Shown here one piece after another: positions 1 through 24,370 of a stretch of 64,000 nucleotides of DNA. Source of the stretch: Sipunculus nudus. Lineage: Eukaryota; Annelida; Sipuncula; Golfingiida; Sipunculidae. The stretch spans positions 71,323,618 to 71,387,617 of the forward strand of contig CM049317.1 in assembly GCA_026874595.1 (NCBI GenBank), read 5' to 3'. The notes beneath the pieces were generated by a model. It was not told the DNA's origin and did not search any database. It worked only from the letters and a program-made list of their open reading frames with translations. Numbering within the stretch: the first letter of the stretch is position 1; every line of letters begins with the position of its first letter. A program made the translations under genes and the position numbers.

Positions 1-1650
1 CCAGCGCCTCATCCATATGGTTTTCAATGATATTCAGGGCTGCGACGCATATATTGATGACCTTATCATGTACAGGTGACACCTGAGAGAAACATCTGCA
101 AATCCTTCGCGACCTCTTCGAAAGACTCAGCGAAGCACGTCTGACTGTCAACTTAGTCTAATCTGAGTTTTGTCATGCACAAGTGACATTTTTGGGACAT
201 ATTGTAGGACAGGATCAAGTAAAACCTGTTGATGCTATAATAAGTGCTATCCCCGCATTTCCTAGACCAGAAAACAAAAAGCAAATAATGCGTTTTCTTG
301 GTTAGGTTGGATATAACAGGAAGTTTTTGTCCGAATTTTTCTGCTGTAGCTGAACCTTTGACTAATTTGTTAAAAATGAAACAAAAATTTTTATGGAATG
401 TTCAGTGTGAAAATGCATATCAGAATTTGAAAGGAATTCTTCAGGTTCACCCGTTTTAGCAGCTCCAGACTTTTCTGTACATTTTAAGTTAGCTGTAGAT
501 GCTAGTGATACTGCTGCTGGTGCTGTGTTGTTACAAGACGGCAGTGATGGCATTGATCTTCGTTTTTTTTTCAAGAAAGTTAAATGCAAACCAGATAAAC
601 TACTCCAGTATTGAAAAATAATGTATGGCTTTGATACTGGCATTGCAACATTTTGAAGTTTATGTTACTTCATCAGTCAAGCCCTTCATTGTCTTCAGTG
701 ATCACAATCCCCTCACGTTCATGAACAAGTTGAAGTGAAAAATCAAAGATTGTTTATATGGAGTTTGTTTCTACAGGATTACAATCTTGTAATTAGACAC
801 ATTAACGGGAAAGACAATGATAAGCTGACTGCTTATCGAGATGTTTATGGAATTAGATGTTTATGTAATGTTGTAAATAATATGGTTTTAAAATATTGTA
901 AACATTTAGTGATTGTGATCGCATAAAGAAAGTTTTTTTAGAGAAAACTTTCTTTTCTTCTTACAGGAGGGGGAGTGTTACAAGTGCCTGTTTTGATGTG
1001 CGCAGGAGTGTAACATGTATCTGTTGATATTCTGGTGCGCGTAGGGCAGGCATAGTTCGTTGCTGTGGGAACCTCGCTCGTTTTGGCGCTTGCCCACTTG
1101 TGGGGTCTGAAGCGTAGAAACACAGCGTTCTTTGTTCTAGATGTTTCAGGTCTGTTCAAGTACGTGTGTATTTTTCATTGAAATTTTCCATTTCTAGTAT
1201 TTTTGGATAAGAAGCTATAAATTCGGTGCTGTGTTTAGAGCCGGCAGAAGAGGAATAACCAGCGTGTTACCTTCTTGTCAGTTTGTGGACTTAAACGATA
1301 GTTGCAGTTCTGTCAGATATTTAACTGACTTAATGTAGATTTAATACGGACTGTCTCCAGTCTGCCTTTGGATTATTACTATTTGGATTATTGGTTTTAA
1401 AGGACCTATTGAGCTGTGACAGTGGTGGTATCCAGAATTCAAGCCTAGGATCCGGACACTCTGGTATTGTACATTTTATTTGTTACACTGTGTAATTGTG
1501 TTGATTAAGTGTATTTTAATGTAAGGATTGCTTTTAGAATAAATTATAATTTTTTGTAAACCAAAATACCACTGACTTCTTTATTCATTCCCCTAGACAT
1601 TTTACGCTGCCTAGTGTTAGAGAATCTGATTTTTTTTTATCTCCGTAACA
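1..1650 (+). mobile_element. Ty3/gypsy LTR retrotransposon remnant (3' part)
   Basis: This is the degenerate 3' portion of a Ty3/gypsy-type retrotransposon, entering from the left edge. The reverse-transcriptase active-site motif YIDD is readable at 50-61. Thumb/connection-like pieces follow (FLG, GY.RKF, SxVAEPLT) around 180-370 in shifting frames. An RNase H segment follows: DASDTAAGAVLLQ around 498-540, FSDHNPLTF near 690-720, and LQDYNLVIRHINGKDN near 772-820. Several stops and frame changes make it non-functional. Only about 140 bp separate the RNase H end from a purine-rich tract (965-975) and the LTR, so the integrase region expected in this order (RT-RNaseH-INT) is missing. The 5' part lies outside the window. 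Family assignment rests on the motif order and is firm; the clade is not determined. Confidence 0.88.
976..1650 (+). repeat. 3' LTR of the gypsy remnant, with polypurine tract
   Basis: The 675-bp segment begins TGTTAC and ends GTAACA, a 6-bp terminal inverted repeat of the TG...CA type. It directly follows the purine tract AGGAGGGGGAG at 965-975, as expected for plus-strand priming. Inside are a TATA-like CTATAAAT near 1215-1222 and an AATAAA hexamer at 1538-1543, a plausible promoter and polyadenylation signal in the right order. The 5' LTR and the target-site duplication cannot be checked because the other end is outside the window. Confidence 0.82.
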
Positions 1651-1701
1651 AAATTTATGCTCGTCACGACTGAATGATCTGTTGTTATTAGGATCCGTAA
1701 C

Positions 1702-1752
1702 TATATATATATATATATATATATACATATATACATATATACATATATATAA
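1702..1752. repeat. (AT)n / ATATAC microsatellite
   Basis: This is a run of AT dinucleotides interrupted at regular spacing by C, giving an ATATAC-type compound repeat of about 50 bp. No associated gene is seen. Confidence 0.9.
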
Positions 1753-2439
1753 GCACTAACCAGTTGAAGGCGGTTAGCAATAGATTGAAAATCATTTTGT
1801 AATTGGTCTCATTTCCTCATTTCCTTAATGGTAATGGCTTACACAATATGTTGTGAGAGAATATAAATATTACAGATTATTTTACAGTTGTGACGGGCCA
1901 ATAATTGAGAGGCAAAACAACACTACCACTCTTCTTTTCCATCGCCCCTAGTGCCCACGGCTCTAACACCTGTAAGCCGTATTGGAAACTTTTGTAGAAA
2001 AGGGCATAAAAGAGCGATAATTGGATGGCCTTTGGATAATTGCTTTAGTGGAATAAAATAAAGGAATACTACGCAATTACCATTAAAACATGATCATTTG
2101 ATTAAGGCGGGAGAGTGTATTTAAGGTTAAATGCTGGTAAAATAATGAAAAGGTTGAAAGCAGACATATCTGAGTAATGCATTATCACAAGCCTTTTTAT
2201 ACTGCAAGAGGTGTGGTAGCTCAGTTTAAAGTACAACTTAAATATTTTTTAATGAAATATATACCATGTGCAATACATGTTATTCATCTGTTGATTATCT
2301 TAGAAATACATATTAAGAATTATTATATTTTCAATATATCGGTTATGGAAGGTAAAACCTTTAAAATAAGATAAAATCTTTAAATATCAGGTGTAAAAAT
2401 GTTCGATTGATTAACCTTGTGCCCCGAGTTGGTGTCATC

Positions 2440-2537
2440 CGTATAGACGGGTTTCAGATAGACGGATCGGAATTTTTCGAACCCATCTGGAAGGGTCCCA
2501 GTTCGACGGGTCCAGTCGGACGGGTCCCAGTCAGACG
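2440..2537. repeat. Short imperfect tandem repeat rich in GACGGGTCC
   Basis: Variants of GACGGGT and GGTCCCAGT alternate several times (for example near 2446, 2496, 2508 and 2518), more GC-rich than the flanks. This looks like the edge of a repeat element. No coding role is apparent. Confidence 0.5.
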
Positions 2538-2995
2538 TTGTATCATTAACGTATGGTTTTAGGAAATAACGAAGGCTTTGATACATGCATTATATATGAT
2601 ATTCACGTGCCTCTTTTGAAACTGCAAGGACGACAGGCAGGAATAAGGTCAATATGTCCCATCTCATCTCGCGCCGGGGCACTGTTGGGAAATGTAGGCA
2701 TTTTTGCCATCCGCAAAACGGATGAATCGTTCAACGATCAGTTTCTATGCTATCCATTTTTGCGGATACGCATGCGGAGCACGTTAAAAGGTACATATGG
2801 AAACAGTTCATCTTGAAAAGAGGGATTCGATTTTTTTGCGTAAGAGACGTACGAGATTTACGGATGAATGGAAACACAGCTTAATAAGAATTTACATAGA
2901 TTCACAGCGAGAAATTTATACAGTTGTCAACATGAATCTGCCTTCTCAGGCCTGTCGAAACCACGGTATTTCATGCGGTTTTTCGAATAATTTTA

Positions 2996-3262
2996 CACCG
3001 CGCGCAGTTGGTAACATTGTTTCCCTCTGAACACGGGGTGGCTCTTCCATTAAATGTACACCACGTACAACTGGTAAAATTGGTTTCATCGATATACGAT
3101 GGGTTAGTGTAATTCATTTTCACACACTTTCCTCTCGTCTTTTAACTGATTCAGCATGTAACTGCGTATTCATGCATTTACGACCTTCTATACACAAAAC
3201 ACGGGGTGGCTCTTTCTTGAACTGTACACCGTGTACAACTGGTAATATTGCTTCCATCAAAA
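2996..3262. repeat. Direct repeat with an ACACGGGGTGGCTCTT core
   Basis: The core ACACGGGGTGGCTCTT occurs near 3031 and again near 3200. Each copy is followed by TGTACACC, then GTACAACTGGTAA, then ATTG and TTCCATC or TTTCATC, so two copies of about 65 bp are separated by about 100 bp. A third partial copy (GCGCAGTTGGTAACATTG) precedes the first. The GTACACCGTGTAC part is nearly palindromic. No known family is recognised. Confidence 0.6.
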
Positions 3263-3714
3263 GGGGGGGGGGATAGGTACGTATAACGGCAGTTTGTAAT
3301 CTGTTTTCTTGACACCTTCTTTCCGACTTTGATTGAGTCAGCTTGACACAGCGTATTTAAGCGATTCCGACCTGGTATTTACTGGTATGTTACATTTACT
3401 GCCGAGAATATTCCACTGCATTTAGGCCAAAATAAAAAAAAAAGGTATGGTCCTCAGGCACTCTTTTTCAGAAATCAATGAGGGCGGGCGTTTTTTTTTT
3501 TTTTTATTTTTAATTTTTTGGTATGTTTCGATAAAAATGACAAATGATTAGGGAAAAACGTGATTATAACAGATTTATTTTGCTAAACAAGTAAAAGCCC
3601 TACATAAAAAAGGAAATCGTATGATTTTATCTCGTTGAAAGAAATGTCCGAGCGGTTGCAGCAAAAATTGGTAAGTTTCTATTGAAAATGAAAATAAAAA
3701 TTTTTGATGCGGGG

Positions 3715-4010
3715 GTTTAAATTGATGCGGGAGGTGCCTGGGTGCTAAAAATCATGTTTCTAGTCGTTAGCTCGCAGAATATGGGTCACCATGACCCAAT
3801 TCCAGGTTTCCAAGGCGAATTGCCAAGGAATTCCCTGAATATCATGTTAGAAGAGTCTAGGGCTCAAAATCATGCTTCTGGCCAGTTTCTTGCAGAATAA
3901 AGGTTACCATGAGTTAATTTTAAAATTCAGAGGAGATTTGCCTTAATGTGTATCCATCTGACATTAAAGGTACTCAAATCATGTTATTTGGACTGTCACG
4001 TATTTTGAGA
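3715..4010. repeat. Dispersed repeat, fragment 1 (GCAGAATATAGGTCACCATGAC type)
   Basis: This segment contains two degenerate subunits of a repeat found elsewhere in the window (6.5-7.56, 36.6-37.5, 52.3-53.2 and 63.4-63.8 kb). Each subunit reads roughly: a TGCT(C/A)AAAATCATG start, GGCCAGT, CTCGCAGAATATAGGTCACC, AATTTCAGGTTTCCAAGG, then TGTTAGAAGATTCTAGGG. The element type is unknown. Confidence 0.65.
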
Positions 4011-5527
4011 TATTTCCCTCTGAATATGTATTACTTAGTACCTATACATGTATATGGATGTAAGGTTCCAGGAAGGAAAGTGTAGTGTGTCTGTGTCTGA
4101 ACTGGCGAAAATCGACCGATTTCTTAAAAAAAAGACACCTGGATAAGTAATCATTGTTCACACAGGTTTTCATAATCTTGGCCTCCCTGGTTAGGTGCTA
4201 TAGAGTTGTATACTGGTGTTCGTCAAACATAATCAGAACCCAATCACCAAGATGCCAGTGGCAGTTCACGAAATAGGAGATTCAACCTATAACGCAAATA
4301 TTATGCAAGTGAACAGGGGAGGGGGATCCAGCTAATATCCTAAAATATCTTAAATGTAGATGGTGGTCCACTAGCTCGATGGTCTCCGTGACGTAGCCTA
4401 GAATTTATGCTTTTAGAGTTTCCCAGCAGTCCTTGCCAGGATATAAACTGGAGTTCTATGTGGACAGAAATCATCTCAATTTCATGAGAGTTAGTGCCAA
4501 TATTTTCATATACATACTGAAGATTCAGTTCAAGAATAAACCTTCCTTGCTCAGAAAATTAAACGTTAACATGTGAAATTCACCTTTAAAATGCGTAACA
4601 TGATTTTAGCCCTACTGTATGAAGGGGTCAAGCGTCTGTTTATAATTCAAAGAAAGAAAAACTTGCGAAATTGCAAACTTTAATCTAAATATTATAATAA
4701 CAGATCAATATCGGGTTCACAGATTCTGCATTTTTTTTTCAAGAAAATCATGAATCCACGTGAAGCATTAGATTCAACTATATTGTATGGAAAAGGTTAG
4801 ACTATTCATCCCACCATAATAGATACACAGAGAGATGACAATGTATACGTAATGTTGTTGAATTGATTAATCTGACAAACTGCCATACGTTCATGGAAGA
4901 ATCCAAATTACCCCCCCCCCCCCCAAAGTATTACCCCCCCCCCCAAAAAAGTATTATATTTTACACATACTGTCACCCCTGCACGAAATCATATATATAA
5001 AAGCTGTGCTCTTAGTAAGTAATAATTTCGAGGCGTACTATTGAGTATGCAAGATAATGGCCATAGAGATGCATATTATTACCAAAAAGTATTATATCAA
5101 ATATATACAAAAAGGTTATGTGCATTCTACTGTTTACAGAAATGAACAATAAACGTGACAGGGATTGCATGCCGTGCCATATCTTTTTCCATCAAAACAT
5201 TCCGCTAACAACCATTTTGTTAAGCCGGTAAAAGCAACAATTAAATTGCACTAGGTTTACCGGCATGTCGGTCCTGTTCTTGAATTTAACAGTTGCGCTC
5301 GCCTAAAGTTTATATATACAATATATAATATCATCAGACAACATTATTTCAAAGAAATTCCGAAGTTAATTATTCTTCAAGAATTGCGTTTACATATATT
5401 TCTCAGAATCCCAAAAGCTGGAGCTACAGAGTATAACTAAAAGACAAATAACACACACGTGGTCCCGAAAACATCAAGATCTTCATAGTCCGTGCGCTTC
5501 GACCACAATAGACTGTGATATTATCTT

Positions 5528-17302
<11,775 letters not shown>

Positions 17303-17320
17303 CCTGTGGGTTGTTACTGA

Positions 17321-17323
17321 AAT

Positions 17324-17379
<56 letters not shown>
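17321..17379. repeat. (CA)n(TA)n microsatellite at the 5' end of P450 copy 1
   Basis: A CA run (17321-17341) followed by a TA run (to about 17379) lies 20 bp upstream of the copy 1 start codon. Read on the coding strand it is TA then TG repeats leading into TATTTCAG, which could act as the polypyrimidine-like part of a 5' UTR intron acceptor. That role is inferred. Confidence 0.85.
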
Positions 17380-17381
<2 letters not shown>

Positions 17382-19873
17382 CATTTTCATACTTAACAAA
17401 TTGGACTTAAACGGGTAAAGTGTTTTTACCAACAAAACCAAAGTATATTCGGTCACTCTACGCTTGAGAATTATTTGTTGGATCAAGAGCAATGTACACA
17501 AGTCATGTATTATTCACGTTCAGCATTTCTTACACGTAACTGTGCAAGAACGCCTTAAACGTGAGTATTTTTACTCTCAATCATACCCGTAGAACGGGAA
17601 CTAAGGAACAAAAGGGAGTTAAGAAACCAACTGTTTTGTGTTCCACAAAGTGTTTTAACACATATTGAATTGTCACACCATAACACATTTGCTGCTTTTG
17701 TCAAATCCAGGAAAGAAGCCAATTTGTGGCCAGAGTTGCCCTTCTTACATGGACCATAAGTTACGGGTATTCACTTGTGATAACTTATTTTTGACCGCCA
17801 GTTGTGGGTATCAGAAAACCCAGGATAGATGGTTTGCATTTAAAGCTAAACGGGAACATAGCTGCCACAATGACGGAATAGGCGTTACATATATGTCATT
17901 AAAATAATTTAGAGTTTAAAAGATTGTGTACTTAAGTTATGTACTTAGGTTGGAATAGAGTAACTCAGTGGCATTTATCATGCATAGCTGAAATGTTATC
18001 AATAAGACGGAGACACTATATGCCAACATGCCAGCCCCAAGCACTTGACGGAACCAACTTTTTAGGGTTCCATAATAAATTTGGAAAACCAGAATATATT
18101 GTAGATTGGTCGCTGTGTTAAGTTCAAGATGGCAGCCAATATGCCCGCTAATAATGTGGTAAGGATAGTTCCTTTCATTATATGTTCATTGTTACATGTC
18201 AGTGGTGTTTATAGATGCTACTTAACCATTTCACGTGTTTAATATACAATAAAAAGCAAAGCCTGCAATAAGTGTGACACTGAGCCATTGCTTTCACTGC
18301 AAGTTCTACTGCACAGATATCAAATTCCGTATCTGGATACCATCTTATGAAAGATAGTGTCGATTGTTGTAACCTCCGGACACGTTAAATTAGACTGCTC
18401 TCAAACAGTCATAATATGCCAAAGTAATGGCTGCCCACAATAATACCTGTTGGTAGGAATTGGTCATGACGTTTAACAGAAGGCTGGAGTCACTTTAAGT
18501 AACCGGCATATTTCTTGGCGGTGGGCCGCTGATAGTTTTGGTGGCACAAAATGTCCGCTTAACTCTGAGGGCGTCAGTAAGCGGATTAAAATGACCTTAA
18601 TATGCAATGATCTAACTGTTTCCAGATATATGCAACCAAAGATATAAAATAGAGAAACTTGTCCTCTCACGAGGGTAAAGCTCTTAGAATATATTTCAGA
18701 CAAAGTCCATGTTGCGCAGAATCAGACTCATGCGAGAGTAAGACTCTGCTGTTAAACTTAAGGGTTAGTTAGCGTCACAATCTGACCCCAAAATGCACCA
18801 CGGCTTCTAAATACACATGTTGGGTAGGTATAAATATAGTGAAGAGGCTAATTTAGTCCATTTAAATGTTAGCTAAGAATTGTTTCAAGGCAATCTACAT
18901 ACACATGATTGTTTTTAAGGACTTCACGAAACAATTAATATTTTGCAAGCGTGCTCATGTGAATAGTACACAGAAAGTGTTTCCTTGAAACGTGTAAAAC
19001 ATTTTGATTTTAAAGTTTGACAGTTGAGACAAGCAGTCCGGGCGGTCCTACGGTGTCTATAAGAAAGTAGTCCCTTTGGAGTAAAAACAACTCTGTCGGG
19101 AGGGTGACAAAGGTCCAAATACTGTCTCTGTCCAACTCTGTATGTTCGCCTGGTTGCTGACTTATATATTGATTCCTCCTCTCAAAAGCCAGTTGGCCTC
19201 GCTTTGTAGCAGTATACTATAATCTACAATAAATTGTAAGCCCGGCGACCGAGCAACTGGCGAGTTCACACATAATTAGGTGGATTGCAGTCGTAAATAT
19301 CCCTGTTTGATGAAGTGTGACACTCTCCCCGCCCTCTCCACCGATAACGTGTTGGGACCATTAACTGTCTCAATTGCCACTTTACTTGGCATTTGTGGAT
19401 TTCAAGGTTTTAGTGTTAATGTTCTTCTCTGTTCCGACAAAAGAAGACATTAAAATAACTACAGTATAGGTTTAAAGGATCAATAATCTTGGGATGGATA
19501 TCAGAAAAAGCTGATTCTGTTAATGTTTGCACCTTTTTTTATATTCTTCACGAGAAATTTACATTTGAAGTAATGTGTATATCAAGTTATTAGTTCATTT
19601 TAGCTGAATACCAAAGTTTCCTGGCAAACTATCGCGGCACACTGACAACTATATGCAATGCACCTGTTTTATACGTTGTAAATATGATTATATGTGAGAG
19701 TAAACACGCGTGTCTGGTTACCATAAAGAAGTCTGATCTTGGGCATTTATGACAATGCCAAAACAAGGAGAAGAAAGATGAAAGAAAAAATAAAGAGGAA
19801 ACACCGGCCGGAAGCTGGACGAATATTTATCTGTGAAGTGCCGCTGCGATAACAAGGTGGCGTACGCAAAATG
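17380..19873. other. Upstream flank of P450 copy 1, no gene seen
   Basis: This is about 2.5 kb of ordinary AT-rich DNA between the copy 1 start and the E-box minisatellite. The promoter of copy 1 should lie here. Open frames at 17665-17907 (+), 17939-18121 (+) and 18473-18703 (-) have no recognisable domain and no splice-supported extension. Confidence 0.5.
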
Positions 19874-20146
19874 TGTATGTTGTTCGGCAGTGATCACGTG
19901 TATGTTGTTCGGCAGTGCTCACGTGTATGTTGTGCGGCAGTGATCACGTGTATGTTGTGCGGCAGTGATCACGTGTATGTAGTGCGGCGGTGATCACATG
20001 TTTGTTATGCGGCAGTGATCACGTGTTTGTTGTGCGGCTGTGATCACGTGTATATTGTGCGGCAGTGATCACGTGCATGTTGTGCGGCAGTGATCACTTG
20101 TATGTTGTGCGGCAATGATCACTTGTATGTTATGCGGCAGTGATCG
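19874..20146. repeat. 25-bp minisatellite, 11 units, with repeated CACGTG E-boxes
   Basis: The unit is TGTATGTTGTGCGGCAGTGATCACG, repeated in phase from 19874 with few substitutions. Each unit junction creates GATCACGTGTATG. Seven junctions hold a perfect CACGTG (near 19896, 19920, 19946, 19971, 20021, 20046 and 20071); the others are CACATG or CACTTG. CACGTG is the classic E-box bound by bHLH-zip factors (USF, MYC/MAX, MITF/TFE). The array lies about 2.6 kb upstream of the P450 copy 1 start codon. A regulatory role is speculative. Confidence 0.92.
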
Positions 20147-20349
20147 TAATGCAATGCTCTACTTGTGTACAGATGAAGGCAAACGGTTTTACATCGAAAC
20201 ATTTCGGGATACAATAACATTTCAAGGAGAAAACACAAAATAAATGATTTTTAACATTTAACATATGTAAATATGTCCCTTTAAGACAATTTATGACCCA
20301 AATACACTGTGAGAGTTTCTTAACTTTTTTTATGGATGCAATTACCTAC

Positions 20350-20436
20350 CTTGTCTTAATGCAGCCTTTATATCCTTAACAACATTAATCATGGGCAGGC
20401 ACCCTTCTGGAGTGTGCCTGTCTGCCACCCAGGTTC
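20350..20436 (-). other. Orphan exon-like segment, unassigned
   Basis: On the minus strand an 87-bp segment lies between a good acceptor (ATCTCGCAG) and a good donor (CAAG|GTAGGTAAT). It is open in one frame: two leading bases, 28 codons, one trailing base. The peptide runs TWVADRHTPEGCLPM, then INVVKDIKAALRQ. It is more GC-rich than its flanks. I cannot assign it to a family, and no partner exons are recognised nearby. It could be an exon of an unrecognised gene, a retroelement or pseudogene piece, or chance. It also contains a short inverted repeat (GGCAGGCAC and GTGCCTGTC). Confidence 0.35.
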
Positions 20437-23400
20437 CTGCGAGATTTACAGATTGTAGGAATCGCAGAACCATACACGGAGGTATGCCAATAGCTCCTCT
20501 ATGCGAGTATTTTAATCTTCTTCATGCATGTAGCTCATTTACTTAACTATGTAGTATAACATGGTTTTAAGCCAAATGCAATCTAATATCAGTGATCCAC
20601 CAGCGCGGCTCATGACAAAAGCCCACTGACAGACCCCCGAAACATCCAAAACACCATTGCCACACAGGTCGTCCTAAGTATGTCAAGGATAAACCTCTGT
20701 CCGCAGTCATTCACCGAACATGCTTTTACAAACATTATGTTAATGGAGCAAACACAGAGTATAGACGTATTCAACTGGTAGATTTTGTATAGCACGTTCT
20801 CCCCGTTCGTATTCGGCTGGACGTTTGTGTTACACGAACTCCCCGTGCGTGTAGCACAAACTCCTCGAATAATATCAGCGTGTAGTAAGAAGTAAAAGGA
20901 ATTAAGGTAGCAGGACTGGTCCTCCCGCATGACCTGACTTTGACTCGGTTTTTCCGTTGCATGGAACAATCTGATGCCTTAGGACCCCTTAAATTTAACA
21001 TTTTCTGAAAGCTAAGAAAATTCTCTACATTTTGGTAAATATAAACTTTTGTTGGAGGAGTGTGTTTTAATTTTGCGTTTTAATTTGATTTAAATATTTA
21101 ACAATCAAAAACAATTTATTCCTGCACATCAAAAAGGTTCTTACTTGTTTTGTAAGTTAAGTTTAAAAATTTTGAATTTATAGAGAATTTTGAAATCCTT
21201 ACAAATCATTTCAATTTTTACATCTTCCTAAACTAAACCAATCCAATTAAATTCAGGCAAAAATAAAAAAGCGTTTTTAGTTGACATATTAACAACTACC
21301 TATGTCAAAAATGGTATGTTTCGGACGAGTATATACTGAGAAATAACTCTCTAAAGATAAGGTGTTTAGGTGAAATGAGGTTTTGAGAAAATGGCCAAAA
21401 ATTACATTCGAAGAGATCATTGGTCTACAGACGTAACTAAGCACAACTACATGTTGACAGGTACATGATTTTGGACAAGACGGTACTTCCTATCAAACTG
21501 TGCCATAATATCATGGATTATATGACTAATTTGCTTTAAGAATGACTTAAAACGATGAAAGTTCGTTATGTCACAAGAGCGAGCTGTCAAACACCACGTG
21601 CCCTAGCTGTAATAGGCGGAACTTGGCCGTGTTTCAAGGTGGACTGAGTTAGTCTGAGTACCCGAAAGCCGGGACCCGCGTGAGCCGTGCTAGCTGCATC
21701 AGCATGATTACGTGATCAGTTCTTTGTGTCACAGCGGCCAGTTTTACAGGACTCCCTAATAGGACTATTCGACTGGTATCACTTCTTGGATACTGCGCAA
21801 GTGGGCAAAGCTTAAAGTTGCTCCACCAAAAAGGACCAGTCGAACACGCTTATGCACCGACAATATCCATTCCAAATATAAAAAAAACAGAAGGTATTTT
21901 TCCGTGAAACATATTTTATATTTGGAAAAAACCTGTGGATCTATTTCGCGGTATTAAATCAGTTGCATGGTATCGTAAATATAAACAAAAACTTATGCAC
22001 GTGCTACTTGGGTTGTTTACATAGAAGTTTTCCAGAATTGTTGAAGAAAATGAAAATGTGTTAAATGCAAGGTTGTGCAGCGACACTTGTGTTCATTTCA
22101 ATTTTATGCAAGAGGATTACCTGGACATTGGGGGATTAACCTTTAAAATATGCTGACATATGAAATGAATGCCAAGGGATCTCGAGTCACCTGTTGTTAA
22201 AAAAAATTACTGTCCTAGCAAGTGGAATAGTGACAGGATCAGATGTCAGGTCAAACATGCTTGAATCCATCACTTACGGCAGGGTTTATTCATTTGCACA
22301 ATAGACCTTAACCCTGCGCTGGAGGTCGCAAAAACACCAGTATTTTAGGTACCTATGATGAAACACAACGGAACACCCACTAAACTTCAAATATGAAGCC
22401 AAACCGATCACCAATTGATAAATAATCACCAGCTGAATATATCTGTGCAACAGTGTATCATTATAATTTGAAATGAAGAGTGTTTCGAGATGCATTTGGT
22501 TTACCGGTGGATACGGCAGCCATTTATGTCGGCTAAGACGCTGATCCCTGGTGCCTTAAGTCGCAATCAATCTGTGCACCAACAAATTAATGTTGGGTAT
22601 ACAAAACACTCGTTTACTTTTAGTTATGAAGTATGAAGTTAGACAAAGAGTGAAGACCGACAAAACGTGAATATAACAATTATTGTCAAACGTACGGCGA
22701 ACTGCTCTATATTTATACTGTACGTTCAAATACACACTGCTAGTGTGCAAGTAACTTGCACGTGTCGTTTTCAAATAAGAAATACATGTGGTTGGTTCTC
22801 ATTAACTTAGTAACTCCACCCCTATGTTTGACCTGAAAAACACATTGTTGGCTTACGCTGTAGAGTATTCAGGAAGCAATGTTCAATAATTCAGCTTTTT
22901 CGTCGAACTGAATAATATTACTTTTGGTCCCTGTAATAAATTGAGCCCGATGTCCATACAGTAAGAGTTGCTCCAACATAAAAGCCTCGACATAAACATC
23001 TTCTATTGATTAACAAGGCCCTAGTAATCAGTGCTAGCAGGTTAACTTAAGATAGCACAATTGGCAAAGATCCCTATCTCTCTAAAATCAAGTTTGAAGT
23101 CAATAAATAAATGTTTTAAATTCATAATAAACACAATAATGTATACAATATTTTAAACTTGGTATAGCCTTCTTTCCGATGGCATACATGACAATAAAAT
23201 ATATCAAAAGCCATTTTTTTTTCTTCCATCATGCTTCTATCTAGCTTATAACTAAAAATAAAATTTTTGTGTCAACAAAAATTTAAAATTTTATTCTCAA
23301 CATGAAGGACACACAGAAGAAGGAAAACAAAAAGGGTGTTTAATATAATGTCATGACGTTTAATATAAGTCCACCAAAGAGAAGCTTGCTATTATTGGGT

Positions 23401-24185
23401 GTTTAAATAGTGTACCTTTAAAAAATCAACATGTTTCAAAATGTTAAAATATCATGTGAAAATAATTTTAGAGAGAGTATACTGTACCAGGTTTAAAATA
23501 ATGTATACTCAACGGTACTAATATGAAAACAACTTTCTTATTGACTATAGATATGGGAGTTATGCCGATTGTGCTCCCTTGAATATTGGTGCGGACCTGG
23601 AAAAGGGTACCGCTCAATAACACCTCCCCATTGTGCCTGTGTCCACAATTTTTGTCCTTGAGACAGACATACACGCGTGAAAAATACCCGATATTATTAT
23701 CTGCTTATATCAACAAGAAAAAAATTATTTACCTACCACGCGCGCCCTCAAGATCGTGTAATGGATAGACCTGGTCCCTGTGAGTGTGAGATCCTGGACG
23801 CACTCGGGCCACCTTCTGTCACTATGTGGAATATAACAGGACGACCGGAGTGCATCGCACAATCTCGGCTCTCATATAATGTTTACATATTTCACGAGGG
23901 GGCACAGGTATGAGGTGACGGACTGACTGACCTCCGATAACACTGACGACACGGTATTACACTCGAGTGTATTATATGGTAGGTCAGGAAGGTCCATATC
24001 TCAAAGTCCACCAGCTTTGCCCTAATACCCATATGTGAGGATATGAACAACGGCGTGGTGCCTTTGTGTCCCCAGTCGTATGGTTATTCTTTATACCTCC
24101 AGTGCAAAATGCAATGGTATCAATAACTCAGAGGCGCAGCTTAGGGTACCTTTTTTATAAATTAACCTATGGATATTGAAATATC

Positions 24186-24186
<1 letters not shown>

Positions 24187-24224
<38 letters not shown>

Positions 24225-24301
24225 TATAGATATATATATCTCACATACATACATTATAAATCTCTCTCTTTCTCTCTGTCACTGTCTGTCTCTCTCTCTC
24301 C

Positions 24302-24370
<69 letters not shown>

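Larger units (their letters stand above)
1651..5527. other. Intergenic region downstream of P450 copy 1
   Basis: No gene is recognisable here. The stretch holds a microsatellite (1702-1752), a short GACGGGTCC-rich repeat (2440-2537), a directly repeated motif (2996-3262), a piece of a dispersed repeat (3715-4010), and two poly-C tracts (4911-4924 and 4934-4944). It lies 3' of P450 copy 1, so its right end should contain that gene's 3' UTR. The open frames at 2553-2816 and 2797-3030 match no family I know, and their composition is that of the surrounding DNA. Confidence 0.6.

Noticed and set aside
18131-18165. Plus-strand ATG in good context (AAGATGGCAGCC) followed by GTAAGG
   Set aside because: Only ten codons and no downstream exon recognised; more likely chance or a YY1-like motif.
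19874-20146. CRISPR-like regular repeats
   Set aside because: The units are contiguous with no unique spacers, and the DNA is from an animal genome; it is a minisatellite.
20610-20969. A 119-codon minus-strand frame
   Set aside because: No domain, signal or splice context; residue use looks random. Not supportable as a gene.
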